DNA from: VAZQ01 sp035693615
GTDB lineage: Bacteria > Pseudomonadota > Alphaproteobacteria > Rhizobiales > Xanthobacteraceae
Assembly: GCA_035693615.1 (NCBI GenBank)
Contig: DASSGH010000157.1
Coordinates: forward strand, 1 to 64,000
Reading direction: 5' to 3'
Length of the DNA stretch: 64,000 nucleotides
Each line of letters begins with the position of its first letter. Within the stretch, counting starts at the first letter, position 1. Made by a program: the position numbers and the translations under genes. This document shows, in pieces, positions 24,630-33,003 of this stretch. The notes beneath the pieces were generated by a model, which saw only the letters and a program-made list of their open reading frames with translations, was not told where the DNA came from and did no database searches.

Positions 24630-25811
24630 ATGGCTTCTGGTGTCGCAGCCGTCGTCGTGGCAGGCGGCCGCGGGCTGCGCGCGGGCGGGGATGTGCCCAA
24701 GCAGTATCGGCAAATCTCCGGCGAGCCCGTTATCCGGCCGAGCCTCGCCGCATTGGCGAGCCACGCGGGTGTTTCCCTCGTTCAACCCGTCATCCATGCC
24801 GATGACGCAGCGCTATTCCATGCTGCGAGTGCTGGAATTTCCGTATTGCCTGCCGTGCGCGGGGGGGCAACGCGGCAGGCCTCGGTTCGCGCCGGCCTCG
24901 AAGCATTGCAGCCGCACGGCCCGCAACTCGTCTTGGTGCACGATGCAGCGCGGCCGTTCGCCTCGCAGGCGCTGATTGCACGGGCGATCGCCGCCGGACG
25001 GGCGAGCGGCGCCGCGGTCCCGGTGATCGGCGTGGCGGATACGGTCAAGACCGTCGATGCGGCGGGCTGCGTCACGGGCACCATCGAGCGCACCCAGTTG
25101 CGCATGGTGCAGACGCCGCAGGCGTTCGGATTTGCCGCCTTGCTCGATGCGCATCGGCGGGCGAAAGCGGCAGGCCGCGATGATTTCACCGACGACGCCG
25201 CGCTCGCCGAGTGGGCAGGCCTCAAGGTCACGACCTTCGAGGGCGAGGCGGAAAACGTTAAACTCACCACCGACGGTGATTTCGCGCGCGCCGAGGCCGC
25301 CAGGCTCGCTGCTTTAAGCGACGTGCGCACGGGCTTCGGCTTCGATGTGCATGGTTTCGCCGCGGGCGATCATGTGATGCTCGGCGGCGTGCGCATCTCC
25401 CATCCGCGCGGATTGTCCGGGCATTCTGATGCCGACGTCGTTCTGCACGCGCTCGTCGATGCCATCCTCGGCGCGCTCGCCGACGGCGATATCGGGGTTC
25501 ACTTCCCTCCCAGCGATCCGCAGTGGTGCGGCGCCTCCTCCGATCGTTTTTTGGCGTTCGCGGTCGAACGCGTGCGCGCGCGCGGCGGGCGCATCGCGCA
25601 TCTCGACGTCACCGTCGTCTGCGAGGCGCCGCGCATCGGTCCGCACCGCGACGCGATGCGCGCGCGCATCGCCGAGATCGCCGGTGTCCCCATCGAGCGC
25701 GTCGCGGTGAAGGCGACCACGAGCGAGAAAATGGGATTCACTGGGCGCGGCGAAGGCATGGCGGCGTTCGCCAATGCCACCGTGCGGCTGCCGTGGCGGG
25801 AGCCATTGTGA
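24630..25811 (+). CDS. ispDF: Bifunctional IspD/IspF isoprenoid enzyme
   Basis: This 393-residue fusion supplies two steps of the MEP pathway: CTP coupling to 2-C-methylerythritol 4-phosphate (IspD, residues 1 to about 228) and cyclisation to the 2,4-cyclodiphosphate (IspF, about 232-393). IspD shows a nucleotide-binding start VVVAGGRGLRAGG, HDAARPF and QTPQAF; IspF shows GFGFDVHGF, the metal ligands in SGHSDADVVLHA, and TSEKMGFTGRGEG. The fused form is typical of alphaproteobacteria. cinA begins directly after the stop. Confidence 0.96.
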   Translation: MASGVAAVVVAGGRGLRAGGDVPKQYRQISGEPVIRPSLAALASHAGVSLVQPVIHADDAALFHAASAGISVLPAVRGGATRQASVRAGLEALQPHGPQLVLVHDAARPFASQALIARAIAAGRASGAAVPVIGVADTVKTVDAAGCVTGTIERTQLRMVQTPQAFGFAALLDAHRRAKAAGRDDFTDDAALAEWAGLKVTTFEGEAENVKLTTDGDFARAEAARLAALSDVRTGFGFDVHGFAAGDHVMLGGVRISHPRGLSGHSDADVVLHALVDAILGALADGDIGVHFPPSDPQWCGASSDRFLAFAVERVRARGGRIAHLDVTVVCEAPRIGPHRDAMRARIAEIAGVPIERVAVKATTSEKMGFTGRGEGMAAFANATVRLPWREPL

Positions 25812-26336
25812 ATGCCGCAAGACGAGCTCACCGAACGGGCGCGCGCGCTGCTCGATCTCTGCCGCCGCAAAGGCCTCAAGCTCGCCGCCGCAGAATCGTG
25901 CACCGGCGGGCTTCTCGCGGCCACCCTAACGGAGATTCCCGGCTCGTCGGATGTGTTCGAGCGCGGCTTCGTCACTTACAGCAATGAGGCGAAGGAGGCG
26001 ATGCTCGGCGTCGCGCCGCCGACATTAGCAATGCATGGCGCGGTGAGCCGCGAGACCGCGCAAGCCATGGCCAGGGGCGCGCTCGCGCACGCGCCGGTCG
26101 ACCTCGCCGCGGCGATCACCGGCATCGCCGGCCCGGGGGGAGCGGTTGAGGGCAAGCCAGTGGGGCTCGTGCACCTCGCTGCCGCCGCGCGCAGCGGCCG
26201 GCTCATTCTACAAGAGCGCAAGTACGGCGACATCGGGCGCGCGCAGGTCCGCCGCGCCAGCGTCATCGACGCGCTGACGATGCTGGGCGAACTTGCGGCC
26301 TCGGAAGAGGCGAAGCGGGTGAGTTCGCAAGGATAG
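25812..26336 (+). CDS. cinA: CinA C-terminal domain protein, nicotinamide-nucleotide amidase type
   Basis: This 174-residue single-domain protein matches the C-terminal (PncC) domain of CinA, which deamidates NMN to nicotinate mononucleotide in pyridine nucleotide salvage. Typical motifs are AAAESCTGGLLAATLTEIPGSS, FVTYSNEAK and ITGIAGPGG. The N-terminal MoCF domain of long CinA is absent, as is common. The ATG follows the ispDF TGA without a gap. It converges with coq10 on a shared hairpin. Confidence 0.92.
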   Translation: MPQDELTERARALLDLCRRKGLKLAAAESCTGGLLAATLTEIPGSSDVFERGFVTYSNEAKEAMLGVAPPTLAMHGAVSRETAQAMARGALAHAPVDLAAAITGIAGPGGAVEGKPVGLVHLAAAARSGRLILQERKYGDIGRAQVRRASVIDALTMLGELAASEEAKRVSSQG

Positions 26337-26338
26337 CC

Positions 26339-26370
26339 GCACCGTGATCGCAACGCCGCGATCACGGTGC
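26339..26370. terminator. 13-bp perfect hairpin, bidirectional terminator between cinA and coq10
   Basis: GCACCGTGATCGC (26339-26351) and GCGATCACGGTGC (26358-26370) form a perfect 13-bp stem with the loop AACGCC. It starts three bases after the cinA stop and its right arm runs into the last codons of coq10 on the other strand. Position and symmetry point to a shared terminator for converging operons, though no T-run is present. Confidence 0.65.
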
Positions 26371-26850
26371 GTGCGTCCCATGCGCAACGGCGGCCCCGCT
26401 GCGGCCATAGACCATGTCGGCCCGCCGTTCGAACGCCGCAGCGAAGCGGCGGAAGGCGGCGTCGAACATAGCGCCCATGAGCAGGCCCAACGTCCGGCTC
26501 TTGAAGTCGTAAGAGATGAAAAATTCCACCTCACAGGTCTGCTCGCCTTTGGGGTGAAAGCTCCAGCGGTTTTCGAGTCGGCTGAACGGGCCTTCTAGAT
26601 ACTCGACCAGGATCTGCAGGTTGGGCCGGTCGAGGGTGACGCGGCTGGTGAAGGTCTCGCGCACGAACCTATAGGCAACCGTCATGTCGGCGACGAGGAG
26701 TTCGACGCCTTCCGGCTCGGGGATGCGCTTGCGCACCTTGAGCGAGCGGCACAGCGGCACGAATTCTGGATAGCGCTCCACATCGGCGACGAGGTCGAAC
26801 ATGTGAGCGGCGGAGTGGCGTACTCGGCGCGTGTTGGAAAATTCCGGCAT
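26362..26850 (-). CDS. coq10: Coq10/RatA-family START-domain protein
   Basis: This 162-residue protein has the polyketide-cyclase/START fold: FSNTRRVRHSAAHMFDLVADVERYPEFVPLC at the start, then FTSRVTLDRP and a C-terminal amphipathic helix. Family members bind ubiquinone and support respiration; bacterial homologues are also annotated RatA, but a toxin role is unlikely here. The start at 26850 is the family start, although the frame is open further upstream into lipA. It follows lipA by 52 bases, likely in one operon. Confidence 0.88.
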   Translation of the reverse strand: MPEFSNTRRVRHSAAHMFDLVADVERYPEFVPLCRSLKVRKRIPEPEGVELLVADMTVAYRFVRETFTSRVTLDRPNLQILVEYLEGPFSRLENRWSFHPKGEQTCEVEFFISYDFKSRTLGLLMGAMFDAAFRRFAAAFERRADMVYGRSGAAVAHGTHAP

Positions 26851-26902
26851 TACCGATCCGTTGCAGAACTCGTGCGCACCGCAATCGCTGCCGTTTGAGC
26901 AA

Positions 26903-27874
26903 TCACCGAGGGCCGCGGTCCTCGACACCACCAAGCCGCGCCTGCCGTGCGGCCCGTAGCCGGGCGAAGTCCTCGCCGGCGTGATGGGAGGAGCGCTTGA
27001 GCGGAGAGGATGAGACCATCGCAAACCCCTTGGCATAGGCGATGGTTTCGTAGGCCTCGAATTCGCCGGGCGGCACGAAACGCACGACCGGATGATGCTT
27101 GCGCGTCGGCTGCAGGTACTGGCCGATGGTAAGGAAGTCGACGTCGGCCGCGCGCAGGTCGTCCATGACCTGGAGGATCTCGTGTCGCTCCTCGCCGAGT
27201 CCGACCATGAGGCCCGACTTGGTGAACATCGCGGGATCAAGCTCCTTCACCTGCTGCAGGAGGCGCATCGAGGTGAAGTAGCGAGCGCCGGGCCGCACCG
27301 CGAGATATTTCGAGGGCACCGTTTCGAGGTTGTGGTTGAACACGTCGGGCCCTGCCGCGACCACCTTCTCGACCGCGCCGTCCTTGCGCAGGAAATCGGG
27401 CGTGAGCACCTCGATGGTGGTTGCCGGACAGCGGGCGCGGATGGCGCCGACGACGCCGGCAAAGTGGGCGGCGCCGCCGTCGTCGAGATCGTCGCGATCA
27501 ACAGAGGTCACGACGACGTGCTTGAGGCAAAGCTTTTCCGTCGCCTCGGCCACGCGCTCCGGCTCGCCCGGGTCGAGCGGGCCCGGCAAGCCGGTCTTGA
27601 CGTTGCAGAAGGCGCAGGCGCGCGTGCAGGTATCGCCCATCAGCATGAAGGTGGCGTGCTTCTTGTCCCAGCACTCGCCGATATTGGGGCAGCCCGCCTC
27701 CTCGCAGACCGTGTGCAAACCGCTCGCTCGCACGATCGCGCGCGTCTCCTCGTAGCCCCTGGAGACGGGGGCCTTCACCCTGATCCAGTCGGGTTTTTTC
27801 GACACCGGCACGTCCGGCCGATGCGCCTTCTCCGGATGGCGCGGTCTGTTGCTGGCGTCGAGAACGACGGTCAT
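26903..27874 (-). CDS. lipA: Lipoyl synthase
   Basis: This radical SAM enzyme inserts two sulfurs into octanoyl groups on lipoyl domains. The auxiliary cluster cysteines Cys57, Cys62 and Cys68 (CEEAGCPNIGEC) and the radical SAM triad Cys83, Cys87 and Cys90 (CTRACAFC) are present, as is the C-terminal RSSHHAGE segment. At 323 residues it is normal length. Its products are the lipoyl domains of PdhB and PdhC encoded 7 kb away. In many relatives lpdA lies directly upstream; here about 5 kb of accessory genes intervene. Confidence 0.97.
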   Translation of the reverse strand: MTVVLDASNRPRHPEKAHRPDVPVSKKPDWIRVKAPVSRGYEETRAIVRASGLHTVCEEAGCPNIGECWDKKHATFMLMGDTCTRACAFCNVKTGLPGPLDPGEPERVAEATEKLCLKHVVVTSVDRDDLDDGGAAHFAGVVGAIRARCPATTIEVLTPDFLRKDGAVEKVVAAGPDVFNHNLETVPSKYLAVRPGARYFTSMRLLQQVKELDPAMFTKSGLMVGLGEERHEILQVMDDLRAADVDFLTIGQYLQPTRKHHPVVRFVPPGEFEAYETIAYAKGFAMVSSSPLKRSSHHAGEDFARLRAARQARLGGVEDRGPR

Positions 27875-28131
27875 GGGAGCTCCGCAACTTACTTACGGAG
27901 ACGCCGCAGCCGGCGCAAGCCGCACCATCGCTGCAATCGGGGCGATTAGGCCGCCCCCGAAAGCTCCGCTATCCGCGAGCGCTGCGTTCAATAGCGGCAA
28001 ACTATCCCACCGCACCGCAGCGCACGAAGTGAGGCGATGGTGACACGGAGTTGTGATGGCCCTCGACTCGCTTGCGGCGGCGCCTGACGTCATATTTGCG
28101 GCGACGGGGACGCAAATCGTTGGAGGGTTTC

Positions 28132-28440
28132 ATGAGCACCACCAGGACAGCGCTCTCAATTGGATTGGCCGCGTCCGCCCTGAGTCTCGCAATAGTCGTC
28201 GCCTCGCCCGCGGAAGCCCGGACGAAGTACCGCCAGCAACCCACTGCCAGGACGGGATACCCGGTCCAATACTCCTACGGCACGCCGGGCGTGTACCGGA
28301 ACACACCGCCCGGCAATATCGTGTGTTGGACGCCCTGCGGGCAGCCCGGGTCCATTGTGATGGGTGCCGACCCCGATCCCTTCATCCGTCAGCAGATTCT
28401 GCGCGATGCAAGCGGCTTCTTTGGCGGGGGCGGCAGGTAA
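28132..28440 (+). CDS. Small secreted protein of unknown function
   Basis: This 102-residue protein starts at an ATG with GGAGGG upstream and has a clear signal peptide (hydrophobic to about residue 20, cleavage near SPAEA-R). The mature part is about 80 residues, rich in Gly, Pro, Tyr and Thr, with two cysteines in VCWTPCG that could form a disulfide. No known domain is seen. It resembles the many short periplasmic or surface proteins of Rhizobiales in style only. Confidence 0.7.
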   Translation: MSTTRTALSIGLAASALSLAIVVASPAEARTKYRQQPTARTGYPVQYSYGTPGVYRNTPPGNIVCWTPCGQPGSIVMGADPDPFIRQQILRDASGFFGGGGR

Positions 28441-28499
28441 GAGCTACCGCCGTCGCGATAAACGTCGCGGCACTGACGGACTTGCGCAGGATGTTCCCC

Positions 28500-28781
28500 A
28501 TGAAGGCGATATGGCGGGATGAGGTTATCGCGGACAGTGACCGCACCCTCGAAGTGGACGGCTACCGGTATTTCCCCCGCGAAAGCGTGCGCATGGAGTT
28601 GCTCCAAAGCGCGCCGAAGACGCAAAGCGATTTGGCCTGCCCGCACGGAGTCCAGTTCTACGACCTTGCGACAGAAGCCGCACGCAGCGAGCGCGCGGCG
28701 TGGTCGTACGAGGCGCCGCGCGCGCGGATGAAACAGGTCGATCACTGGATCGGGTTCTGGAACGACGTCCAGGTCGAATGA
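28500..28781 (+). CDS. DUF427 domain-containing protein
   Basis: This 93-residue protein has the DUF427 pattern: a start MKAIWRDEVIADSDRTLEVDG, then YRYFPRESV, then CPHGVQFYDL and a WSYEAP segment. DUF427 proteins are small beta-rich proteins of unknown biochemical role. ATG 28500 is nine bases after a GCGCAGG and is preferred over ATG 28491. It lies 59 bases after the small secreted protein and on the same strand. Confidence 0.82.
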   Translation: MKAIWRDEVIADSDRTLEVDGYRYFPRESVRMELLQSAPKTQSDLACPHGVQFYDLATEAARSERAAWSYEAPRARMKQVDHWIGFWNDVQVE

Positions 28782-28821
28782 ACTCGTCGCCTGGCAAAGT
28801 TGCTTTAACAGGCGAGATGCC

Positions 28822-29754
28822 TCAGCCTGGACACTGCTTTGCGGCATCAGTTGTGGCGATCCAAATACCGAGACACACTGCGATCACGCCGATCACGAGG
28901 TTCAACGTGATGGGTTCGTCGACCAGTTGAGTGGCAAGCAGCGCTGCTGCGATCGGGTTCAGCGTCATGGTGTTAGCCACCTGCGTCGGCGTTGCGCGCT
29001 GCAGCGCCAGCACCCAGAGAATGAAGGCGAGCGCGCCGCCGCCGACGCCCAAATAGGCGCCCGCGATCCATTGCTGTGGACCAAAGTCGGCGAGAACCGA
29101 AATACGACCGGTGGCAAAACCGGCGAGCGTGAGCGCGGCCGCGCCAAATCCCATGCCGACCGCGAGAAATCCGAGGGCGCTCGATCTCTGCATCAACGGG
29201 CGCGACAGGACGTTGTAGACTGCCATGCACAAAACCGCGGCTGTCATGATCAATTCACCGCGCCATGCGCCGGCCGGAGCCTGAGAAAGACCTGACGCAA
29301 GCGCTCCAAAAACGCCCAGCATGGCGATGCCGACGCCTGCCGACTTGCGCAGCGTCAGCGGTTCGGCGCCGAGCAGCGCGCCAATCAGCATCGTCTGCAG
29401 CGGCAGCGTCGACAGGGCAAGACTTGCGCGCGCCGCGGTCGTGTAGCCGACGGCAATATTGTAAAAAATGAAAAACAACCCGAAGAAGCAAATGCCCAGC
29501 GCGGCCACGGCAGGCCAATCGCGACGCATCGGCCATCGTGCGCGCAGCAGCAGCGCGATGGGCAGCACGCAGAGAAAGCCGATGCCCCAGCGCAGAACGG
29601 CAAGCGTGAGTGGGTCGGCATCGCCGACCAGGTAGCGCGTGACCGCCGCGGCCGTGCCGCCGAGCGCGCTCGAGACCATTGCGATCAGGACGCCGAGCCC
29701 CAATCCCGCCTCCTGCCCTGGCGAACACGGATATGGCATTTTCCTGTCCGGCAT
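28822..29754 (-). CDS. EamA/DMT-superfamily transporter
   Basis: This 310-residue protein has about ten hydrophobic helices in two EamA halves, as in drug/metabolite exporters such as RhaT- or YdcZ-like members. The substrate is unknown. ATG 29784 would extend it by ten residues but falls on top of the divergent regulator start; ATG 29754 or 29739 (with AGGAAA close by) are more reasonable, and the choice is uncertain. It is divergent from, and probably controlled by, the XRE-family gene next to it. Confidence 0.88.
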   Translation of the reverse strand: MPDRKMPYPCSPGQEAGLGLGVLIAMVSSALGGTAAAVTRYLVGDADPLTLAVLRWGIGFLCVLPIALLLRARWPMRRDWPAVAALGICFFGLFFIFYNIAVGYTTAARASLALSTLPLQTMLIGALLGAEPLTLRKSAGVGIAMLGVFGALASGLSQAPAGAWRGELIMTAAVLCMAVYNVLSRPLMQRSSALGFLAVGMGFGAAALTLAGFATGRISVLADFGPQQWIAGAYLGVGGGALAFILWVLALQRATPTQVANTMTLNPIAAALLATQLVDEPITLNLVIGVIAVCLGIWIATTDAAKQCPG

Positions 29755-29782
29755 CGTGTCCGCAACTACCTCGGAGGTATCC

Positions 29783-30598
29783 ATGCCGCGCGAGAAAGGC
29801 TTTGCGGCGGTGCTTCGCTGGTCGCGACAGCGCCGCGGCTGGTCGCAGCTCGATCTGGCGCAACGCGCAGATATCTCGCAGCGTCACTTAAGCTTCTTGG
29901 AGCTCGGACGTGCCTCGCCGAGCCGCGTTATGGTCGTCCAGTTGGCCACGGCGCTCGATCTTCCATTCCGGCAGCAAAATGCCTTGCTGCTCGCTGCCGG
30001 TTTTGCCCCGCTTTGGCGCGAGAGCGAGCTCAGCGCACCCGAGCTTGTGCAAGTGCGCAAAGCGCTCGATTACATCATGGACCAGCAGGAGCCCTTTCCG
30101 GCGGTCGCGGTCGACCGCCACTGGAACATGCTCAAGGCTAACGGCGGCATGATGCGGCTCACGGAGTTTCTCGTTGGGCCCTTGCCGCCCGACGCGAAGG
30201 TCAATCTCGCCGATGCTTTGGTGGCGCCCGACGTGTTGCGCCCGTTCCTGGTCAATTGGGAGGATGTGGTGCGCTATTTCATCCGAAGCGTGGAGGCGGA
30301 TGCCGCCGCGGACGGCACGCCTGAGAGCACCGAGTTATTAGACCGACTGCTGGCCCACAAGGGCGTCCGCGAGATGCTGAACAAGTTCCCGCTCGAGATC
30401 GGTGCGAGCCCCGTTCTTCCCATGCTTTTCCGCAAACACGACGTATCGCTGCAACTGTTCACTACAATTGCGACCTTGGGCACTCCCCAGGACATTACGG
30501 CGCAAGAATTGCGTGTTGAATCGTTTTTTCCGATGGACGATGAGACCGCGAGAACGCTGCGCAATTGGGCGGCGAAACCAAAATCGCCCAGCGCTTGA
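29783..30598 (+). CDS. XRE-family regulator with MmyB-like ligand-binding domain
   Basis: This 271-residue protein has an N-terminal helix-turn-helix (about residues 7-60; RGWSQLDLAQRADISQRHLS and the following helix) and a C-terminal MmyB-type domain, seen as AVAVDRHWNMLKANGGMMRL and a late F-P-M-D-D-E-T. MmyB-type domains bind small, often lipid-like, ligands. The ATG follows GGAGG at six bases. It is divergent from an EamA exporter with overlapping or almost touching starts, so the pair may be a ligand-sensing exporter switch. Confidence 0.87.
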   Translation: MPREKGFAAVLRWSRQRRGWSQLDLAQRADISQRHLSFLELGRASPSRVMVVQLATALDLPFRQQNALLLAAGFAPLWRESELSAPELVQVRKALDYIMDQQEPFPAVAVDRHWNMLKANGGMMRLTEFLVGPLPPDAKVNLADALVAPDVLRPFLVNWEDVVRYFIRSVEADAAADGTPESTELLDRLLAHKGVREMLNKFPLEIGASPVLPMLFRKHDVSLQLFTTIATLGTPQDITAQELRVESFFPMDDETARTLRNWAAKPKSPSA

Positions 30599-30747
30599 AG
30601 GATAGCGCTACTCAGACCAGCGTGGTCGCAGCAGGACGCGTTCTCGTCTACTCTCGCGCGTGAGTTCGTCTACGCTGCCTTTGGGAGCGCTCGTGGCACA
30701 TGCAGCGCCATGATAAGATGCGGAGCAGGAGCTGAGCACGGGACGTC

Positions 30748-31734
30748 ATGAGAGTTTGCCGGCGCGAGTTTCTCCATCTGTCAGCGGCCACTCCCGCGCT
30801 TGCGCTCGTCTCATCGAGGGCCCGAGCACAAGCACAGGACTTTCCCGCCAGACCCGTGCGGATCATCACGCATTCGGCGCCGGGCGGCTCCCCGGACGCC
30901 CTGTTGCGAATCGTCGCCGACCGGATGTCGCAGATGTGGGGGCGCCAGGTCCTCGCGCTCAATCATCCCGGCGCCGGCGGCGCGGTCGCGGCGCGTACCG
31001 CCGCTGCCGCCGCTGCCGACGGCTACACCCTGTACATGCCGGCCTCGTCCGCTTTCGTGACACTGCCGGGCCTACAGGCCAACCTGCCGCTCGACGTGCC
31101 GCGCGATTTCGTTCCGGTCGGCTTCGTCGGCGAGCAGCCGTTTTTCGTTACCGTGTCGTCTTCGCTCGGCGTGTCGACCCTGCCGGAATTCATCGAGTTC
31201 GCTAAAGAACGGCCGGGCGAGATCTCGTATGCCGCGACCGGACGCGGCACGCTGTCCCATCTGGCGGGCGAGGCGCTGCAGCAACGCACGGGCATCAAGC
31301 TCCTGATGGTTCCTTATCTCGGCGGCACGGCGCAAGCCCTCAACGATGTGATCGTCGGGCGTGTGCCGATGGTCATCGACGGCTATCCGCCGCTCGCGGG
31401 CGCGCTGCAGTCCGGCGCGGTCAAGGCGCTTGCCGTCGGCTCGACGGCGCGACTGCCCGACTTCCGCGATGTGCCGACCGCCGCTGAGACGATTCCCGGT
31501 TTCAACGTCCGCGGTTGGCTTGCGCTGGTCGCGCCCGTCGGCACACCCGATGCCATCGTCCGCAAGCTGAGCCAGGACTTAAGCGTGGCCGTCTCCCATC
31601 CCGAGACCAAGACGAAGCTCGAAACCACCGGAAACTATCCCCACCCCATGACGCCGGACGAGCTCTTGGCCTTCATCCACGCCGAGCAGCAGTATTGGAA
31701 GCCCGTGCTCGAGGAGATCGCGCGCAATCCGTAG
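30748..31734 (+). CDS. Bug-family substrate-binding protein, Tat-type signal
   Basis: This 328-residue TctC-like periplasmic receptor begins with CRREFLHLSAATPALALVSS, a twin-arginine signal, followed by AQAQDFPARPVRIITHSAPGGSPD. The family glycine-rich segments and the DVPTAAETIPGFNVRGW motif are present. It is the second orphan Bug gene of the window; no TctAB genes are near. The twin-arginine signal differs from the Sec-type signal of the copy at 13196, so the two are not a recent duplicate in that part. Confidence 0.87.
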   Translation: MRVCRREFLHLSAATPALALVSSRARAQAQDFPARPVRIITHSAPGGSPDALLRIVADRMSQMWGRQVLALNHPGAGGAVAARTAAAAAADGYTLYMPASSAFVTLPGLQANLPLDVPRDFVPVGFVGEQPFFVTVSSSLGVSTLPEFIEFAKERPGEISYAATGRGTLSHLAGEALQQRTGIKLLMVPYLGGTAQALNDVIVGRVPMVIDGYPPLAGALQSGAVKALAVGSTARLPDFRDVPTAAETIPGFNVRGWLALVAPVGTPDAIVRKLSQDLSVAVSHPETKTKLETTGNYPHPMTPDELLAFIHAEQQYWKPVLEEIARNP

Positions 31735-31782
31735 ACGCGCGGGCGGACCCCAGTCCCTGCCGTCGCTACGCCGAGCGTACGT

Positions 31783-32970
31783 CTAGTTGGGAAACAGGAC
31801 GGCCAGCTCCTTCGCGCCCGGCAGCTTGCTCTCTCGATCCATCACCGCGTCGGTGGCGGCGATGAGCTTGGCGACAATCTTGGTGCGACCGGCGATCGGA
31901 TTGCGTTCATAGCCTCCCGGCTGGAAGAAATTCGACGTGGGCACCCGCTCGCGCCATGCCGAGGGCATCCTGACGATATCGAGACCGTTGCCGTCGCCGG
32001 TGAGGTTCATCATCTCGAGCTCGGCCGCGCTGAGAGCCGCGACATATCGCTGGGCGCGTGCAAACACGACGGAGTCCAGGAGCTTCTGCGTTTGCAACAA
32101 AGGACCGACGTCCAGATCGAGATTGAGGGCATGAACGGCAAGCCCTTTCGGCGTGTTCGCCAGCCTGTCGTGCTCGCTCCAGGTGTCCGGCACGCTGCGG
32201 CAGAAGGCCATCATGCTCTTGAGCACCGCAATTTTTCTCTGCAACGCCGCCTTCGGTTCCTCGGGGAGTCCCGCCGCCTTCGCGCTCAAGCTCTTGATGA
32301 ATTGATTGCCCTTCTCCGCTATCAGCTCGACGCTGTTGGTGGCCAACAGTTGGTTGTAGCCGAGCGCCGTGGAAATGGCCTTCGCACCAGGCTTGGGCTG
32401 CTCCAGCCCCGCCTGCACGTCGTATGCGCCGTCGCCGCCGGACTCGAAGGCGTAGATGCGCACCACCTGGTCCTTGGTCAGCCCGGCAGCGGAGGCGATT
32501 TTGACGTAGGCGCGCTTGTACTCGATCTCGCTTCGAGGCCGCTGCGGAACGAAGTTGAATTCCTTGGCCGCCGCATCCAGAAAGTCGGCCACCACGGGCA
32601 CGTATTTTCGGGGCGGCGCCTCTTCGATCGGCGCCGAGGGATCGACCGGCCTCGGCGGTCCGGAATAGACCGGGGGCTGGGTGAGCACGTAATCGCTGAG
32701 CGCTATCTCCTGATTGTTGCGGCGCTTGGCGTGGCGCAACCGGCGCTTGTCGGCAATGGAGCTCCAGTAGGCCTCGGCCTCGGCCTCGTATTTGCTGCGC
32801 GCGACGGTGTACTCCTCCAGTTTGCGTCGGTAGTCGGCGATGGCGGCCGCCGTCGAAGCGAGTTGCGCCGTTGGGCGCTTTCCGTCTTGGGCGCGCGCGC
32901 CTTGCGCCGGCGCCAGCAACAATGCCGCGAGCACCCATGCGCAGTGCCAATGCATCAAACGGTGCCGCAT
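31783..32970 (-). CDS. Secreted protein of unknown function with lysozyme-like signature
   Basis: This 395-residue protein has a signal peptide (about residues 1-28, cleavage near GARAQ), a coiled, charged region (about 40-90) and a larger C-terminal part. The latter has a Glu176 in YAFESGGDG followed by ALGYNQLLATN (202-212), which resembles the lytic-transglycosylase E-S...G-x-x-Q-L-x-x-T pattern. A second conserved-looking block reads MNLTGDGNGLDI and PTSNFFQPGGYERN. No family could be named. A cell-wall-active role is an inference from the signature alone. Confidence 0.75.
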   Translation of the reverse strand: MRHRLMHWHCAWVLAALLLAPAQGARAQDGKRPTAQLASTAAAIADYRRKLEEYTVARSKYEAEAEAYWSSIADKRRLRHAKRRNNQEIALSDYVLTQPPVYSGPPRPVDPSAPIEEAPPRKYVPVVADFLDAAAKEFNFVPQRPRSEIEYKRAYVKIASAAGLTKDQVVRIYAFESGGDGAYDVQAGLEQPKPGAKAISTALGYNQLLATNSVELIAEKGNQFIKSLSAKAAGLPEEPKAALQRKIAVLKSMMAFCRSVPDTWSEHDRLANTPKGLAVHALNLDLDVGPLLQTQKLLDSVVFARAQRYVAALSAAELEMMNLTGDGNGLDIVRMPSAWRERVPTSNFFQPGGYERNPIAGRTKIVAKLIAATDAVMDRESKLPGAKELAVLFPN

Positions 32971-33003
32971 CTCCCCTGGAACCCCCTGCCCGAAAGGATC
33001 TCG

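Noticed and set aside
26362..26850. coq10/ratA gene as a type II toxin
   Set aside because: START-domain proteins of this length act in ubiquinone function; no antitoxin gene is paired with it and it is linked to lipA.
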